From JAAYUJ01 sp963698165 (lineage in GTDB: Bacteria; Desulfobacterota; Syntrophobacteria; Syntrophobacterales; Syntrophobacteraceae), in the NCBI GenBank assembly GCA_963698165.1, contig CAVOPT010000019.1, forward strand, positions 10,753-74,752: a DNA stretch of 64,000 nucleotides. The letters run 5' to 3'. The notes below the pieces were generated by a model. The model was given only the letters and a program-made list of their open reading frames with translations, was not told the origin of the DNA and did not search any database. The position numbers were made by a program, and so were the translations under genes. Every line of letters begins with the position of its first letter. Position 1 is the first letter of the stretch. This document shows positions 8,388 through 17,895 of the stretch, one piece after another.

Positions 8388-9302
8388 ATGACGCAGGCTG
8401 TCGGACCTTCGCTGTCGCCCCGGGGGGCGGTGTGCTTGCCCGGCGGGTACATTGACGAAACCGGGATAGTCCATGTCGAGGCGGAGCTCACGCCCTTGAC
8501 TGGCAGGGACGAAGAGTGGCTGGCCGGCTTGCCGCCGGATATGCCGGCTTCGGCGGTAGTCACGGAGCTGCTGGCTCGGCATCTCGTGAGGATCGGGACG
8601 CTGCGGTCGATCACCGCGTCGCTCGTTCGGGACATGCTCCTGGGCGATCGTAGTTACCTGATCCTCAAGCTCCGCGAGATGACATTCGGGAAACGGGTCG
8701 ACGCAATCTTTTATTGCACCAACCCGGACTGCGGAAAGCCTATGGACGTCACATTCTCCCTTGACGACATCGAGGTCCGGCGCGCGCCGGTGACGACACG
8801 CTTCTTTTCTCTCTGGTTGTCTGCAGAGTCCGGCCGTGACCCCGGCGACCTCGTGGAGTTCCGGCTTCCCACGGGCGGCGACCAGGAGGCGGTTGCGGAA
8901 ATCGGCCGGCGGGATGAAGAGGAGGCAGTACGCGTGCTGCTCACGCGCTGTGTGCACGCCCTTGGTGCACAAAAGCCGGTTGCTCTGGAAGCGATCGCAG
9001 GGCTTTCGTCCGAGGCCCTCGGGGTGATCGAAACAGCCATGTACGAGCACGCGCCGCACGTCGAGAGCGAGCCGGAGGCGGTGTGTCCGGAATGTGGAAA
9101 GGACTTCATCGCCCCCTTTGACATGGCGTCATTCTTCTTGAGCGAGGTGCGGCCTGACCGCCGGAGGCTTGAGCGTGACGTGCACGTTCTTGCCCGGCAC
9201 TATCACTGGTCCGAGCAGGACATTCTCTCCCTGTCGCTGCAGAAGCGGCGGCGCTATCTGCAGTTGCTCCAGGAGGAGTTCGAAGCGTATGCAGGGCAGT
9301 AA
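8388..9302 (+). CDS. T4-type baseplate hub assembly chaperone-like protein with zinc-binding cysteines
   Basis: A 304-residue protein. The N-terminal half (GGYIDETGIVHVEAELTPLTGRDEEWLAGL, then AVVTELLARHLVRIG) resembles the T4 gp26/gp51-like baseplate chaperone family often placed after the tube gene. Two cysteine pairs, C-x4-C in CTNPDCGKP and C-x2-C in CPECGKDF, probably bind zinc. The C-terminal SEQDILSLSLQKRRRYLQLL matches the conserved end of this family. The gene starts 2 bp after the tube stop, consistent with translational coupling. It is likely needed for assembly and may not be in the mature particle. Confidence 0.7.
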   Translation: MTQAVGPSLSPRGAVCLPGGYIDETGIVHVEAELTPLTGRDEEWLAGLPPDMPASAVVTELLARHLVRIGTLRSITASLVRDMLLGDRSYLILKLREMTFGKRVDAIFYCTNPDCGKPMDVTFSLDDIEVRRAPVTTRFFSLWLSAESGRDPGDLVEFRLPTGGDQEAVAEIGRRDEEEAVRVLLTRCVHALGAQKPVALEAIAGLSSEALGVIETAMYEHAPHVESEPEAVCPECGKDFIAPFDMASFFLSEVRPDRRRLERDVHVLARHYHWSEQDILSLSLQKRRRYLQLLQEEFEAYAGQ

Positions 9303-9335
9303 GTCAGGCGCAGGGGCCAGAAAGGTAAATGAGGT

Positions 9336-11018
9336 ATGAGCGTGAGTTATCTTCGAACGATTGTGGGCAGCGGCTCCCGGCCGATCAATTCCGCATGGGG
9401 AGGCCGGGGCCAACATGCGCAGGCGAACCGGGGGCATGTGGTCGAAACCACCGTGCATGCTGTTTTTCCCCCTGGAGAAGCACTGCGCCGTGTCCTTCCT
9501 GGGGACAGACAGAAGGATCATCAAGGGATCCATGATGACTCCGCGCCCTTAGCGAAAGAGAGCGCAGCGCTGGTCAGCGCCCCTGGAGAGAACGCTACGC
9601 CGGACGAGCATCCCAGCCAGACGCCACAAGATACTGTTATGGTGAAGTCCTTCTCCCTTCCCGGCCTGCCTGCGCCAACCGTGCAGGACATCACCAGGTC
9701 CTCCCGCCCTGTTGAACAAGTGAGTGAGATTCCTGATCACCGCGGTGCCGTTTCTCTTGCTGGGCAACAAGCAAATCAGGTTGCACCGCACGCAGAAGAC
9801 GGCCGAGCCGGGCGCACAGATACCGGGCCGATTGCTGATGTCTCAAGCGTTCTCCGGGAGGCTCCGGGCAAGGGTGGCAGGGCTGAAGGAAAAGGCCGAA
9901 ATGGCCGGGAGATGCCTGCTGACGTGATACCCCCGGTGCCTCAGCAGCAGGCCGGCTTGGGAGTGCAGGAAGCGGTCCAGCGAGGTCCTGCACAAAGCGG
10001 CTTAAGCGTCCCGGACAGCGCGATCCCGCAACGCCCTGCGGTTTCTGATGCCCGCTCGTCTCTGCCGGAGGGGACCACACGATCGCTCCAGCCGCGCGGA
10101 GCTGTGCGGAATGCTCACACGGACCTGGCGGTGTTTTACGTAACGCCGCGCGATAGCACTCCAGAAGCAGCGACCGGGCCGGGTGCACATCCACCAGATG
10201 CAGACAAGGGTTCTAATATGCCGGTGGCTACTCCTCGATCACTCATGCCGCAAGGTGCCGCAAGGGATCCTCGTACGGATCTTAAGGTGTTTTATGCAAC
10301 GCCGCGCGATAGCGCTCCGGAAGCAGCGACGGAACCGGGTACGCATCCACCAGATGCAGACAAGGGTTCTAATATGCCGGCGGCCACTCCCCGATCACCC
10401 CTGCCGCAGGATTTTGTGAGAAATACTCGTAGGGATCTTCGGGTGTTTTATGCAACTCCGCAGCAGGCAGCACCAGAAGCAGCGGCCATGCCGGCTACCC
10501 CAACAGAAGCGGACAGCGGCAACGCGGCTCGCCCTGCCTTGCTCTCGACGGCGCTCAGCAGCCAGGAGCAACCGAAAGCGCAGGTCATACTGCCGTTGGC
10601 AGAGGCCGGCGCAGACAACGCTGCACAGCAGACAACTCCTGCTGTGGCAGGCGCCAGTCGTACGGCAGCGGCCGGGGAACGTGAATCCATTCCCGGCCGG
10701 GCATCAGCAGCGAAACCGCAGAGCGTGCCCCCCGTGCTGGTCCGAGAAGCGACGCCGGAGCAACCGTCCCGGGAGCCGGAACCGCTTGCTGTCAGGCCGC
10801 GTGGACAGGACCCGTTGTCGCCAACGGCCGCTGCCCAGTCCCATCGGGACGAGAACGGACCGCGGCTCCTGATCCACCGGCTCGATGTACAGATCGTCAC
10901 CCAGAAACAGCCGGAACCGCCCCCCCAGAGAGCGCAGCCCCGGCCCGCGGCTGCGCCGCGCGATGCCTGGGAAGGCGTGGACCGTCATTATCTTCACCAC
11001 GTTTCGGTGAGCGCATGA
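9336..11018 (+). CDS. Pro/Ala-rich disordered protein with 52-residue repeats
   Basis: A 560-residue protein. It opens with a short ordered segment (SVSYLRTIVGSGSRPINSAW) and closes with RLLIHRLDVQIVTQK; the rest is Pro/Ala/Gln/Arg-rich and probably disordered. Residues about 245-380 hold tandem units of 52 residues (156 bp), each with DLxVFYATPRDSAPEAA and HPPDADKGSNMP. No enzyme motif is visible. The conserved ends suggest an extended linker or scaffold between baseplate parts. The gene sits between the baseplate chaperone and the cap gene. The family is not recognised. Confidence 0.7.
   Translation: MSVSYLRTIVGSGSRPINSAWGGRGQHAQANRGHVVETTVHAVFPPGEALRRVLPGDRQKDHQGIHDDSAPLAKESAALVSAPGENATPDEHPSQTPQDTVMVKSFSLPGLPAPTVQDITRSSRPVEQVSEIPDHRGAVSLAGQQANQVAPHAEDGRAGRTDTGPIADVSSVLREAPGKGGRAEGKGRNGREMPADVIPPVPQQQAGLGVQEAVQRGPAQSGLSVPDSAIPQRPAVSDARSSLPEGTTRSLQPRGAVRNAHTDLAVFYVTPRDSTPEAATGPGAHPPDADKGSNMPVATPRSLMPQGAARDPRTDLKVFYATPRDSAPEAATEPGTHPPDADKGSNMPAATPRSPLPQDFVRNTRRDLRVFYATPQQAAPEAAAMPATPTEADSGNAARPALLSTALSSQEQPKAQVILPLAEAGADNAAQQTTPAVAGASRTAAAGERESIPGRASAAKPQSVPPVLVREATPEQPSREPEPLAVRPRGQDPLSPTAAAQSHRDENGPRLLIHRLDVQIVTQKQPEPPPQRAQPRPAAAPRDAWEGVDRHYLHHVSVSA
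10060..10470 (+). repeat. 156-bp tandem coding repeats
   Basis: About two and a half units with a period of exactly 156 bp inside the Pro/Ala-rich gene; for example gggttctaatatgccgg occurs at 10208 and 10364. The units differ at scattered bases, so the array is older than the 108-bp array at 18.8 kb. Confidence 0.8.
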
Positions 11019-11025
11019 GACTGTC

Positions 11026-12663
11026 ATGACCTATTTGGCCATCGGTGCGGTAACGAAATCGATTGCTGAACTGCTCAGCCGCAAACTGAACAAGCCCCCC
11101 CTGATGGGCTCATCGGTAACGCTGCGCGTCACGACGCTGCCGCCGGACGATGACCGGATCGACGCTAGCGACGGCGTCAACCTCTTTCTCTACCGGTTCA
11201 CCGAAAGCCCCTTTGCCAGCAATGTGGACTGGCCCGGCGACCGGTCCCGGCCGGGAGGAGCGAAGTGGCCGCCCCTGGCGTTGACGCTCCATTACCTGCT
11301 CACCGCCTATGCCAAAAAGTCCAGCACCACGGCGCAGGACGACATTACGGCCCATCAGATTCTCGGCAATGCCATGACGATCCTGCACGGCTATCCGGTG
11401 CTGAATGACATCCACGACGGTGAGTTCGATGCGAACTTGGACGAACACTTTCCGAAGGAACTTCGCGATGCCTACGACAAGATTAAGATCACGCGCGCTC
11501 CGGTCACCATGGAGGAGTTTTCGAAAATCTGGACGGGACTCGGCAAGGCCTACCGCCTCTCCGCGGCCTACGACGTATCGCTCGTGCAGATCGCGCCGCT
11601 AATTTCCGGCACGATGCCCAGTCCGCCTACCCAAAGAACAACGGTGAAGGCCGAATCTGTCCCCTCTCCGACCATTCTTGCGGTCCAGCCCGATGCCGGA
11701 CCTGCCGGAGGGACGGTGACGCTCATGGGCGCCGGGTTCGCCTGCCGCGGGTGCGAAACGTCCGTCGTCGCGGGCGATACGGTAATATCGGAAGCGGAGC
11801 TGCTTTTCCGCTCGGACCGGGAGCTCATGTTTGCGGTCCCAAAAGTGCTGATGAGGGGACCTCAGGTCCCGATCCGCGTTGTGGTCGCAGGCCAGGAGAG
11901 CGCGCCGGCGCTGTACGAAGTACGACCGTGGATCCGTACGATCCAGCCGCTGCGCGGCATCACGGGGATCCCTCTCTTGATCTCCTGCACGGCTTTAGCG
12001 GCCGGGACCGTGAGCGTCGAAATCGACGGCCAGGCCGTAGCGGCAACGCTAGATCCGGAGCGCAAATCCGTGCAGACGATCGTGCCGGCATCGATTAGTT
12101 CCAACGGACCTAAACCGGTGATCGTGATCGTCGATACCGGGACGCCGCAGCGAAGTAATGAGTTTTTGTATGAGGTGCTGCCTGTCCTCCAGGCGAAGAG
12201 CGTCACGACCACTGCCACGCCGGCAAGCACGACGATTACCCTGACCGGCCGGCGTTTGGACGGAAATGACGTCCAGGTCCGGTACGGCGTGCTGCTGCTG
12301 CGCAAAGGGGAGAATACGACGCCGACCCAGGTGACCATCGACGTGCCGCGCCTGCTGCCCACGGGAGAGCAGGTTTCCGTGATCGTGGACGGCCGGGAAT
12401 CAAATCCGCTGCCACCGAGCCTCGAGCGGGTCGAGCCGGCCAGGACCTTCGTCGGCGGGACTATAACCCTGACCGGCAAGGGACTGAGCGGCCAGAACGT
12501 CGTCGTTACGTTCGGAACGCAGTCGTTGTCCCTCGGGCGGCAGGCGTTCCCGAGCCGGATCGTTGTCGCGGTGCCTGCAGGACTCGGGCCGGGAAGCGCG
12601 CCGGCGAAGGTTGTGGTGGACGGAAACGAGACCAATGTCCTGCCCTTTGAGGTGATTCCGTGA
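11026..12663 (+). CDS. Pvc16/Afp16-like (DUF4255) cap protein with IPT/TIG domains
   Basis: A 545-residue protein. Residues 1-190 match the Pvc16 N-terminal (DUF4255) domain (AVTKSIAELLSRKL, INLFLYR-type VNLFLYRFTESPF, WPPLALTLHYLLTAYA, IWTGLGKAYRLSAAYDVSLVQI), which in Afp/PVC terminates sheath and tube at the distal end. Four Ig-like IPT/TIG modules follow (ILAVQPDAGPAGGTVTL, IRTIQPLRGITGIPL, a TLTGRRLDG unit, LERVEPARTFVGGTITL). Afp16 itself lacks these, so here the cap may be decorated. It overlaps the ATPase gene by 4 bp (GTGA). Confidence 0.9.
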   Translation: MTYLAIGAVTKSIAELLSRKLNKPPLMGSSVTLRVTTLPPDDDRIDASDGVNLFLYRFTESPFASNVDWPGDRSRPGGAKWPPLALTLHYLLTAYAKKSSTTAQDDITAHQILGNAMTILHGYPVLNDIHDGEFDANLDEHFPKELRDAYDKIKITRAPVTMEEFSKIWTGLGKAYRLSAAYDVSLVQIAPLISGTMPSPPTQRTTVKAESVPSPTILAVQPDAGPAGGTVTLMGAGFACRGCETSVVAGDTVISEAELLFRSDRELMFAVPKVLMRGPQVPIRVVVAGQESAPALYEVRPWIRTIQPLRGITGIPLLISCTALAAGTVSVEIDGQAVAATLDPERKSVQTIVPASISSNGPKPVIVIVDTGTPQRSNEFLYEVLPVLQAKSVTTTATPASTTITLTGRRLDGNDVQVRYGVLLLRKGENTTPTQVTIDVPRLLPTGEQVSVIVDGRESNPLPPSLERVEPARTFVGGTITLTGKGLSGQNVVVTFGTQSLSLGRQAFPSRIVVAVPAGLGPGSAPAKVVVDGNETNVLPFEVIP

Positions 12664-14873
12664 CGGAGCGGAAGGTCCATCCATACGAGAGCAACGAGGA
12701 GCACCTGCGCGAGGAACTGCGCTGGCTCGATCTGCTGCTGCACTGCGACGTGCTGCTGTTCCGGCAGCTGCAGGCGCGCGAGCAGGAGACCGGGCTGCAG
12801 GCCCTGTTCGTGAGCGACGGGGAGATCGACCGCCTCCTGGAGACGATGAGCGATGAGAGGGCAGCTGACAGGGTGCCCGGCCGGGCGGAGGAGCTGACAC
12901 GGGCAGCGCACGAGCTTCGGCTGCAGATCGTAGCGCGGAAGCAGGCGACTGCAGACCGCGGCGCGTTCCTCGCCCTTCCCCACCTTGCCCATCTCTTCGG
13001 CCTGACGCCGATGGAAGAGCTGGTGCTTCTGGTCTGCCTGGCGCCGGAGATGGAGCTAACGTATGAGCGTCTCTACGCGTACCTCCAGAACGACTTGACG
13101 AAGAAGAGGCCGAGCATTGACCTGGTGCTGCGCCTGCTGAGCCCCGCACCGGAGAACAAGATCCTGCTGCGGTCCGTGTTTTCCCCCCTGGCGCCGCTGT
13201 TCCGGTATCGCCTGATCGAGCATCCCGCGGGAGGCGACGAGGGGGCGTTCCCGGCCCGCACGCTGAAGCTTGATGCGCGGATAGCGGGCTACCTTCTCGA
13301 AATCGGCGGGATGAGCGCCGACGTGGCCGCGTGTCTCAGCTCCGCGGCGCCGCCGCCGGCGCCTGTGCTGTCTCCCCAGGACGAGACGGCCGTATCGCAG
13401 GTGACTGCGACGGCTGCGCAGCACCTGGCCGCCAGCCAGCCGGATCGCAAGCTGATCGTCCACCTCTACGGCCCTGCCGGTGGGGGGAGAAAATCATTCG
13501 CTGCGATCGTGTGCGAGAAGCTCGGCGTTTCGCTCATTGTCGCGGACCTGCACGAAGTCGTCCGGCGCTGCCGCGGCAGAGAGGAATTTATCCACACGAT
13601 CCTGCGGGAATGCCTGCTCCGGCCCACTGCCGTATATCTCGACCACTTCGATGTCCTTGCCGGCGATGACGAGCAGGCCCGCGCCATCCGGCGAGCCCTC
13701 GTGCAGGCGATCGAGGAGTTCTCCTGGCTCACCTTCATCGGCGCCGAGAACGAATGGAAACCCGGCGGCCAGTTGCGCCATCATCTCTTCATGCCCGTTG
13801 CTCTGCCGCTTCCTGCGGTGGAGACGCGGGTGCGGCTGTGGGAATCGCTCGCAGCAGAAGTCAACGGCTGCGCCGAAGATTTGCAGCTGGCCGAGGCGGC
13901 AACGACGTTCAAGTTTACCGCGGGACAGATCCGGAGCGCCCTGCAGGCCGCGCACGATACCGCCCTGCTGCGGGACGGCCAGGGCGTCGTGACGATCGAG
14001 GACCTCGTCCGGGGCTGCCGCGCCCAGTCGACGCACCGCCTGGGCGCGCTCGCGCCCAAACTGAACCCGCGCGCGACCTGGGCCGACATCATTCTGCCGG
14101 AGAACCCCCTCCGGCAGCTGCGGGAAATCTGCGCCCAGGTGAAGCACCGCCGCACGGTCTACAGCACGTGGGGGTTCGCAAAGCGGCTGTCGCTCGGGAA
14201 AGGGCTGTGCGTCCTGTTCTCCGGCCCGAGCGGAACGGGAAAGACGCTCGCCGTGGAGGTGATCGCGAACGAGCTGCGGCTCGAGGCGTACAAGATTGAC
14301 CTATCCACGGTGGTGAGCAAGTACATTGGCGAGACCGAAAAAAACCTGAGCAAGGTGTTCGAGGAGGCCGAGGCCAGCAACGCCATCCTCTTCTTCGACG
14401 AGGCGGACGCGCTGTTCGGCAAGCGGAGCGAGGTGAAGGACGCGCACGACCGGTACGCGAACATCGAGATCAACTATCTCCTGCAGCGCATGGAGGAATT
14501 CGACGGCCTGGTCGTTCTCGCCAGCAACCTGCGGAAAAACATCGACGACGCCTTCTTCCGGCGGATGCACTTCGCCGTGGAGTTTCCCTTTCCCGAGGCG
14601 GCATACCGCTACCGCATCTGGCAGCAGCACATTCCGCCGGAGGCGCCCCTTGCCGACGACATCGATTTCAACTTTCTGGCGAACCGCTGCGCCCTCACGG
14701 GCGGCAATATCAGGAACATTGTAGTAAACGCGGCGTTTCTGGCGGCGGAGAACTCAGGCGTCATTCACATGGAACACGTCATCCGCGCCATCCGGCGGGA
14801 GTATGAAAAGATCGGCAGGATGTGCACTGAGGCGGAGTTCGGTCAATATCATGCGGTGCTGAGAGACGCATGA
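12660..14873 (+). CDS. eCIS AAA+ ATPase (Afp15/Pvc15-like)
   Basis: A 737-residue protein with an N-terminal helical region (about 1-240), a degenerate AAA module (GPAGGGRKSF in place of a clean P-loop) and an intact C-terminal AAA module. The intact module has Walker A GPSGTGKT, the pore-like KYIGETEKN, Walker B ILFFDEADALF, sensor 1 VVLASNL and FFRRMHF arginines. Such ATPases are a hallmark of eCIS loci and are thought to help particle assembly or disassembly, like ClpV in type VI secretion. The GTG start overlaps the upstream stop. Confidence 0.93.
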   Translation: MTERKVHPYESNEEHLREELRWLDLLLHCDVLLFRQLQAREQETGLQALFVSDGEIDRLLETMSDERAADRVPGRAEELTRAAHELRLQIVARKQATADRGAFLALPHLAHLFGLTPMEELVLLVCLAPEMELTYERLYAYLQNDLTKKRPSIDLVLRLLSPAPENKILLRSVFSPLAPLFRYRLIEHPAGGDEGAFPARTLKLDARIAGYLLEIGGMSADVAACLSSAAPPPAPVLSPQDETAVSQVTATAAQHLAASQPDRKLIVHLYGPAGGGRKSFAAIVCEKLGVSLIVADLHEVVRRCRGREEFIHTILRECLLRPTAVYLDHFDVLAGDDEQARAIRRALVQAIEEFSWLTFIGAENEWKPGGQLRHHLFMPVALPLPAVETRVRLWESLAAEVNGCAEDLQLAEAATTFKFTAGQIRSALQAAHDTALLRDGQGVVTIEDLVRGCRAQSTHRLGALAPKLNPRATWADIILPENPLRQLREICAQVKHRRTVYSTWGFAKRLSLGKGLCVLFSGPSGTGKTLAVEVIANELRLEAYKIDLSTVVSKYIGETEKNLSKVFEEAEASNAILFFDEADALFGKRSEVKDAHDRYANIEINYLLQRMEEFDGLVVLASNLRKNIDDAFFRRMHFAVEFPFPEAAYRYRIWQQHIPPEAPLADDIDFNFLANRCALTGGNIRNIVVNAAFLAAENSGVIHMEHVIRAIRREYEKIGRMCTEAEFGQYHAVLRDA

Positions 14874-14955
14874 GCCCGAACCGCGCATGGGGCCGGGGAT
14901 TGAGACGGACAGGAACAAATAAATCCGATATGTGAATTGTGAACAAGGGGGGGCT

Positions 14956-15231
14956 GTGGCGAAGCCGGTGGTGGAACTTGGCGACGTTCGTCTGTCGCTG
15001 AACGACAAAGATACGGACGCCAAGCGAGCGGAGCGCATCGCACGGCTCCTGCTTGCATACCTTCAGGAGCTGATCGAGCGGGAGCAATTACACCTCCGCG
15101 CCGACACCGAGCTTTCGTGTCTCACGGTTCCGCCGGTGGCGGTGCCGGGGGGCGCGGAGAGTGAAGATGCCGTGGCCCGCGCCGGGGCAGAGGGCGTGTA
15201 TCGCGCGCTGGTGCAGGCCCTGGCAGGATAA
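14956..15231 (+). CDS. Small conserved eCIS operon protein
   Basis: A 91-residue protein. The GTG at 14956 follows a GGGGGG ribosome binding site and is preferred over the GTG at 14932. The centre is an amphipathic helix (DAKRAERIARLLLAYLQELIEREQ), followed by LSCLTVPPVAVP and a helical end (EGVYRALVQALAG). It lies 12 bp before the tube-like hub gene and is likely co-translated. I recognise no function. Confidence 0.6.
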   Translation: MAKPVVELGDVRLSLNDKDTDAKRAERIARLLLAYLQELIEREQLHLRADTELSCLTVPPVAVPGGAESEDAVARAGAEGVYRALVQALAG

Positions 15232-15243
15232 GGAGAGGAACGC

Positions 15244-15951
15244 ATGAGCGGTTTTAGCAATCAGGCAAAGATCCTGCGGGGGGCCTTCGTGGAGTTCGGG
15301 ATCAGCATCCCGCCGCTCTTTGTCGTGTTCCAGTTCAACCCGCTCACGATCAACCGGGTGCGCACGGCCACCGTGAACAAGCCGGGAACCGTGGAGGGGA
15401 CCAAGGGCGTGCAGTGCGGCGACTTCGTGAAGCAGGTGCTTACGAGCAAAGCGTCCTCCCTCGTCAAGTTCCGGAACGGCCTGATCACAGTCAATCCGGA
15501 AACGCTCAGCTTCGACATCCGGCTCGACGCCTCGGACAAGCTGAACAGCGGCGATGGCATTACCGAACAGTTCGGCATCGCGCCGCAACTCTCGACGCTC
15601 GAACTGATGATGCTGCCCAAGAGCCAGGGGATCCTGGGCGGCGCAGTCTCGGCGTTGCTGGGGGGCGCGCCGAAGAACTTTGCCTTCTTCGACGAGGCAA
15701 AGAACCCGCCCGTGACGCTCTTCGTCTGGGGCCGGAAAAAGGTGATGCCCGTCAACATCACGAACATGACCATCAAGGAAGAGGAATTCAGCACGGACCT
15801 GAACCCGATCCGCGCCACGGTGAGCGTGAGCCTCGAGGTCATTGAAGGCCCCAACGCTCCGTTCCTCTATACCAAAACGCTCAAAGAAGTCATGTCGCTC
15901 CTGAATCTGGCGAATATCACCGATATCGCCAATACCATGGTCCCGAGGTGA
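15244..15951 (+). CDS. CIS tube/hub protein (Afp7-like, without LysM)
   Basis: A 235-residue protein. The signature FVVFQFNPLTINRVRT, followed by ETLSFDIRLDASDKL, FGIAPQLSTLELMMLP and PVTLFVWGRKKVMPVNITNMTIKEEEFS, matches the CIS_tube N-terminal domain of Afp7-type proteins, which join tube to hub. In Afp7 a LysM domain follows in the same chain; here the LysM function is in the next gene, which overlaps by 4 bp (GTGA). AGGAGAGGAACGC precedes the ATG. Confidence 0.85.
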   Translation: MSGFSNQAKILRGAFVEFGISIPPLFVVFQFNPLTINRVRTATVNKPGTVEGTKGVQCGDFVKQVLTSKASSLVKFRNGLITVNPETLSFDIRLDASDKLNSGDGITEQFGIAPQLSTLELMMLPKSQGILGGAVSALLGGAPKNFAFFDEAKNPPVTLFVWGRKKVMPVNITNMTIKEEEFSTDLNPIRATVSVSLEVIEGPNAPFLYTKTLKEVMSLLNLANITDIANTMVPR

Positions 15952-16742
15952 CGATGTTCAGGAAGGGCTCCCGATACCGCATCCTGCCGGAATTTACTCT
16001 CCAAACCGGTTTCGGAGAATATATCCTGACCAAGGCAGTGCGGGTGCTTGCGGACAGGCCCACTGGCCGGTTTCAGCACACCGTCCAGGAAAGCGACCGT
16101 CTGGACCTGCTCGCGTTTAAATACTACGGCGATCCGACGAAATGGTGGCAAATCAGCGACGCCAATCCTGTGCCGTCCTTCCCAACGGAAATCCTCGACC
16201 GGGGACCGATCGCGGAGGAGCGCCTCGTGCTCGCCTACCCCGCGTTCGTTATGCGCTTCACCGGCCTTGTGGAGGCGCTGGGGCTGCTCGGCACGGTGGA
16301 GCTGGAGCGAAACAGCTTGTTCGACGAGACGGTACCCCGGGAGCCGGACTTCGTCGAATCAAATGTTGTTGTGGTGTATGCCCCGTCCGCCACGACGCGA
16401 CAGGGGATTCTCCAGCAGATAAACAGCCGCGGGTTCCGCTGCGTCCGCGCTTACGCCTGGACAGCGGGAACGAATACCGCGGAGGCGTTCACCATCATCG
16501 ACACCGATGCCCGGGAACAGTGGCGCTTGATGGTCGAAGGGCTTGCAGGAATGGCCGGCGTGCTGGAGATGCTCTCCGTGGTTACGGAGAAGATCGTGGA
16601 ACTGCGCTATAACCGCGCGATGGTCGAGCGGGAGCGAATCCTGGCGCTGGTGCAGGCAGCGGGCTTTGTCCTCCTGCCGGAATCCTTCCAGATGACGGCT
16701 GTGGGGACCAGGATCACGGTCCCCCCGAACCAGATGGCATGA
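15948..16742 (+). CDS. LysM-like baseplate protein
   Basis: A 264-residue protein. Residues 38-80 (RFQHTVQESDRLDLLAFKYYGDPTKWWQISDAN) form the LysM-like domain seen in gpX/Afp7-type tail proteins, which stabilises the hub. The remainder is mixed alpha/beta, without a recognised domain. The GTG at 15948 overlaps the preceding stop; an ATG at 15954 is also possible. It is probably a split half of the Afp7-type protein. Confidence 0.75.
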   Translation: MTMFRKGSRYRILPEFTLQTGFGEYILTKAVRVLADRPTGRFQHTVQESDRLDLLAFKYYGDPTKWWQISDANPVPSFPTEILDRGPIAEERLVLAYPAFVMRFTGLVEALGLLGTVELERNSLFDETVPREPDFVESNVVVVYAPSATTRQGILQQINSRGFRCVRAYAWTAGTNTAEAFTIIDTDAREQWRLMVEGLAGMAGVLEMLSVVTEKIVELRYNRAMVERERILALVQAAGFVLLPESFQMTAVGTRITVPPNQMA

Positions 16743-16767
16743 AGACAGCGGTGAATGAGTCGATACC

Positions 16768-17895
16768 GTGGGAACGCTGACTGCAACGATCTCGATACAG
16801 GACGAACCAGCGCCGGATTTGTTCCTGTCGCTCCTGGAGCTGGAAGTGGAGGAGGATCACCGACTGGCGTCGGTCTTCCGGATCAAGCTCGCCATCAGCC
16901 GCGAGGACGACGGCCTGTGGAAGGTGCTTGACGACGAGCGGATCAAACTCTGGAACAAGGTCACGATTTCCGTCACCATCGACGAGGAACAGGAATTGAT
17001 GAGCGGTTACATTACCCACATCAAGCCGCATATCGAGCCCGATGAAAACAGCTCCACGCTGGAGATCGTGGGAATGGACCTTACCTGCCTGATGAGCCTG
17101 GAAGAGAATATCAAGGACTGGCCCAAAAAGTCCGACAGCGATATTGCGAAGGAAGTCTTTCAGAAATACAACCTCAAATCCAACCCCGGCCCTGAAATAG
17201 ACGATACCACAATCGTGCACGATGATGCGGTGTCCACCATCATGCAGCGGGAGACTGACATCCAGTTTCTCAAGCGCCTGGCCCGGCGCAACGGGTATGA
17301 GTGTTTCGTAAAAAGCGGGAAGGGGTACTTCCGGAAACCGGTGCTCTCCGGGGAGCCGCAGCTGGTCCTGGCCGCGCATTTCGGGGAGGAAACGAACCTG
17401 ATGAAATTCGAAGCCACGGTCAATGCGCTCCGTCCCGCGGCCGTCGAAATGCACCAGATCGACACGATCACCAAGGAGATCAAGGACACCGTCGTCGAGG
17501 CTGCAGAACAGCCGCCCCTCGGCCGCGACGCCGGACCCGCACTGCCGGTGCCGCAGAACATCGCGCCCCGCCTCTTCGTCAAGCATGCAGTGACGACGGG
17601 GCAGCCGGAGATGGAGGCCCTCAGTAAGGCGCTCTTCGCCGAGGCGCAGTGGTTCGTCGAGGCGCGAGGAGAGATCAACACGCTCTGCTACGGCGCTGTC
17701 CTTGAAGCGAGAAAGCTGGTGCCTATCAAGGGCGTCGGCGAGCTGTTCAGCGGCCTCTACTATGTCACGAAGGTGAGGCACCTGTTCAAGCCGGACCAGT
17801 ACACGCAGCAGTTCGAAGCGCGCAGAAACGCCCTTGCCCCCAGCGGCGCGGAAGACTTCGGCGGGGGCGGCGGACTCACTGGAGGAGGGGTATGA
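16768..17895 (+). CDS. gpD/VgrG-like baseplate hub protein
   Basis: A 375-residue protein of the phage late-control gpD family, equivalent to the N-terminal half of VgrG/Afp8. Marks are ISVTIDEEQELMSGYITHIKPH, DLTCLMSLEE, the DSDIAKEVFQKYNL segment, QRETDIQFLKRLARRNGYECFV and a Gly-rich tail. It forms the trimeric hub that adapts tube to spike. The only available start is GTG at 16768, which follows an in-frame stop and lacks a good ribosome binding site. It overlaps the spike gene by 4 bp. Confidence 0.9.
   Translation: MGTLTATISIQDEPAPDLFLSLLELEVEEDHRLASVFRIKLAISREDDGLWKVLDDERIKLWNKVTISVTIDEEQELMSGYITHIKPHIEPDENSSTLEIVGMDLTCLMSLEENIKDWPKKSDSDIAKEVFQKYNLKSNPGPEIDDTTIVHDDAVSTIMQRETDIQFLKRLARRNGYECFVKSGKGYFRKPVLSGEPQLVLAAHFGEETNLMKFEATVNALRPAAVEMHQIDTITKEIKDTVVEAAEQPPLGRDAGPALPVPQNIAPRLFVKHAVTTGQPEMEALSKALFAEAQWFVEARGEINTLCYGAVLEARKLVPIKGVGELFSGLYYVTKVRHLFKPDQYTQQFEARRNALAPSGAEDFGGGGGLTGGGV

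Noticed and set aside
9691..10194. 167-codon minus-strand frame over the Pro/Ala-rich gene
   Set aside because: Reverse-frame by-product of a repetitive GC-rich gene with no start signal.
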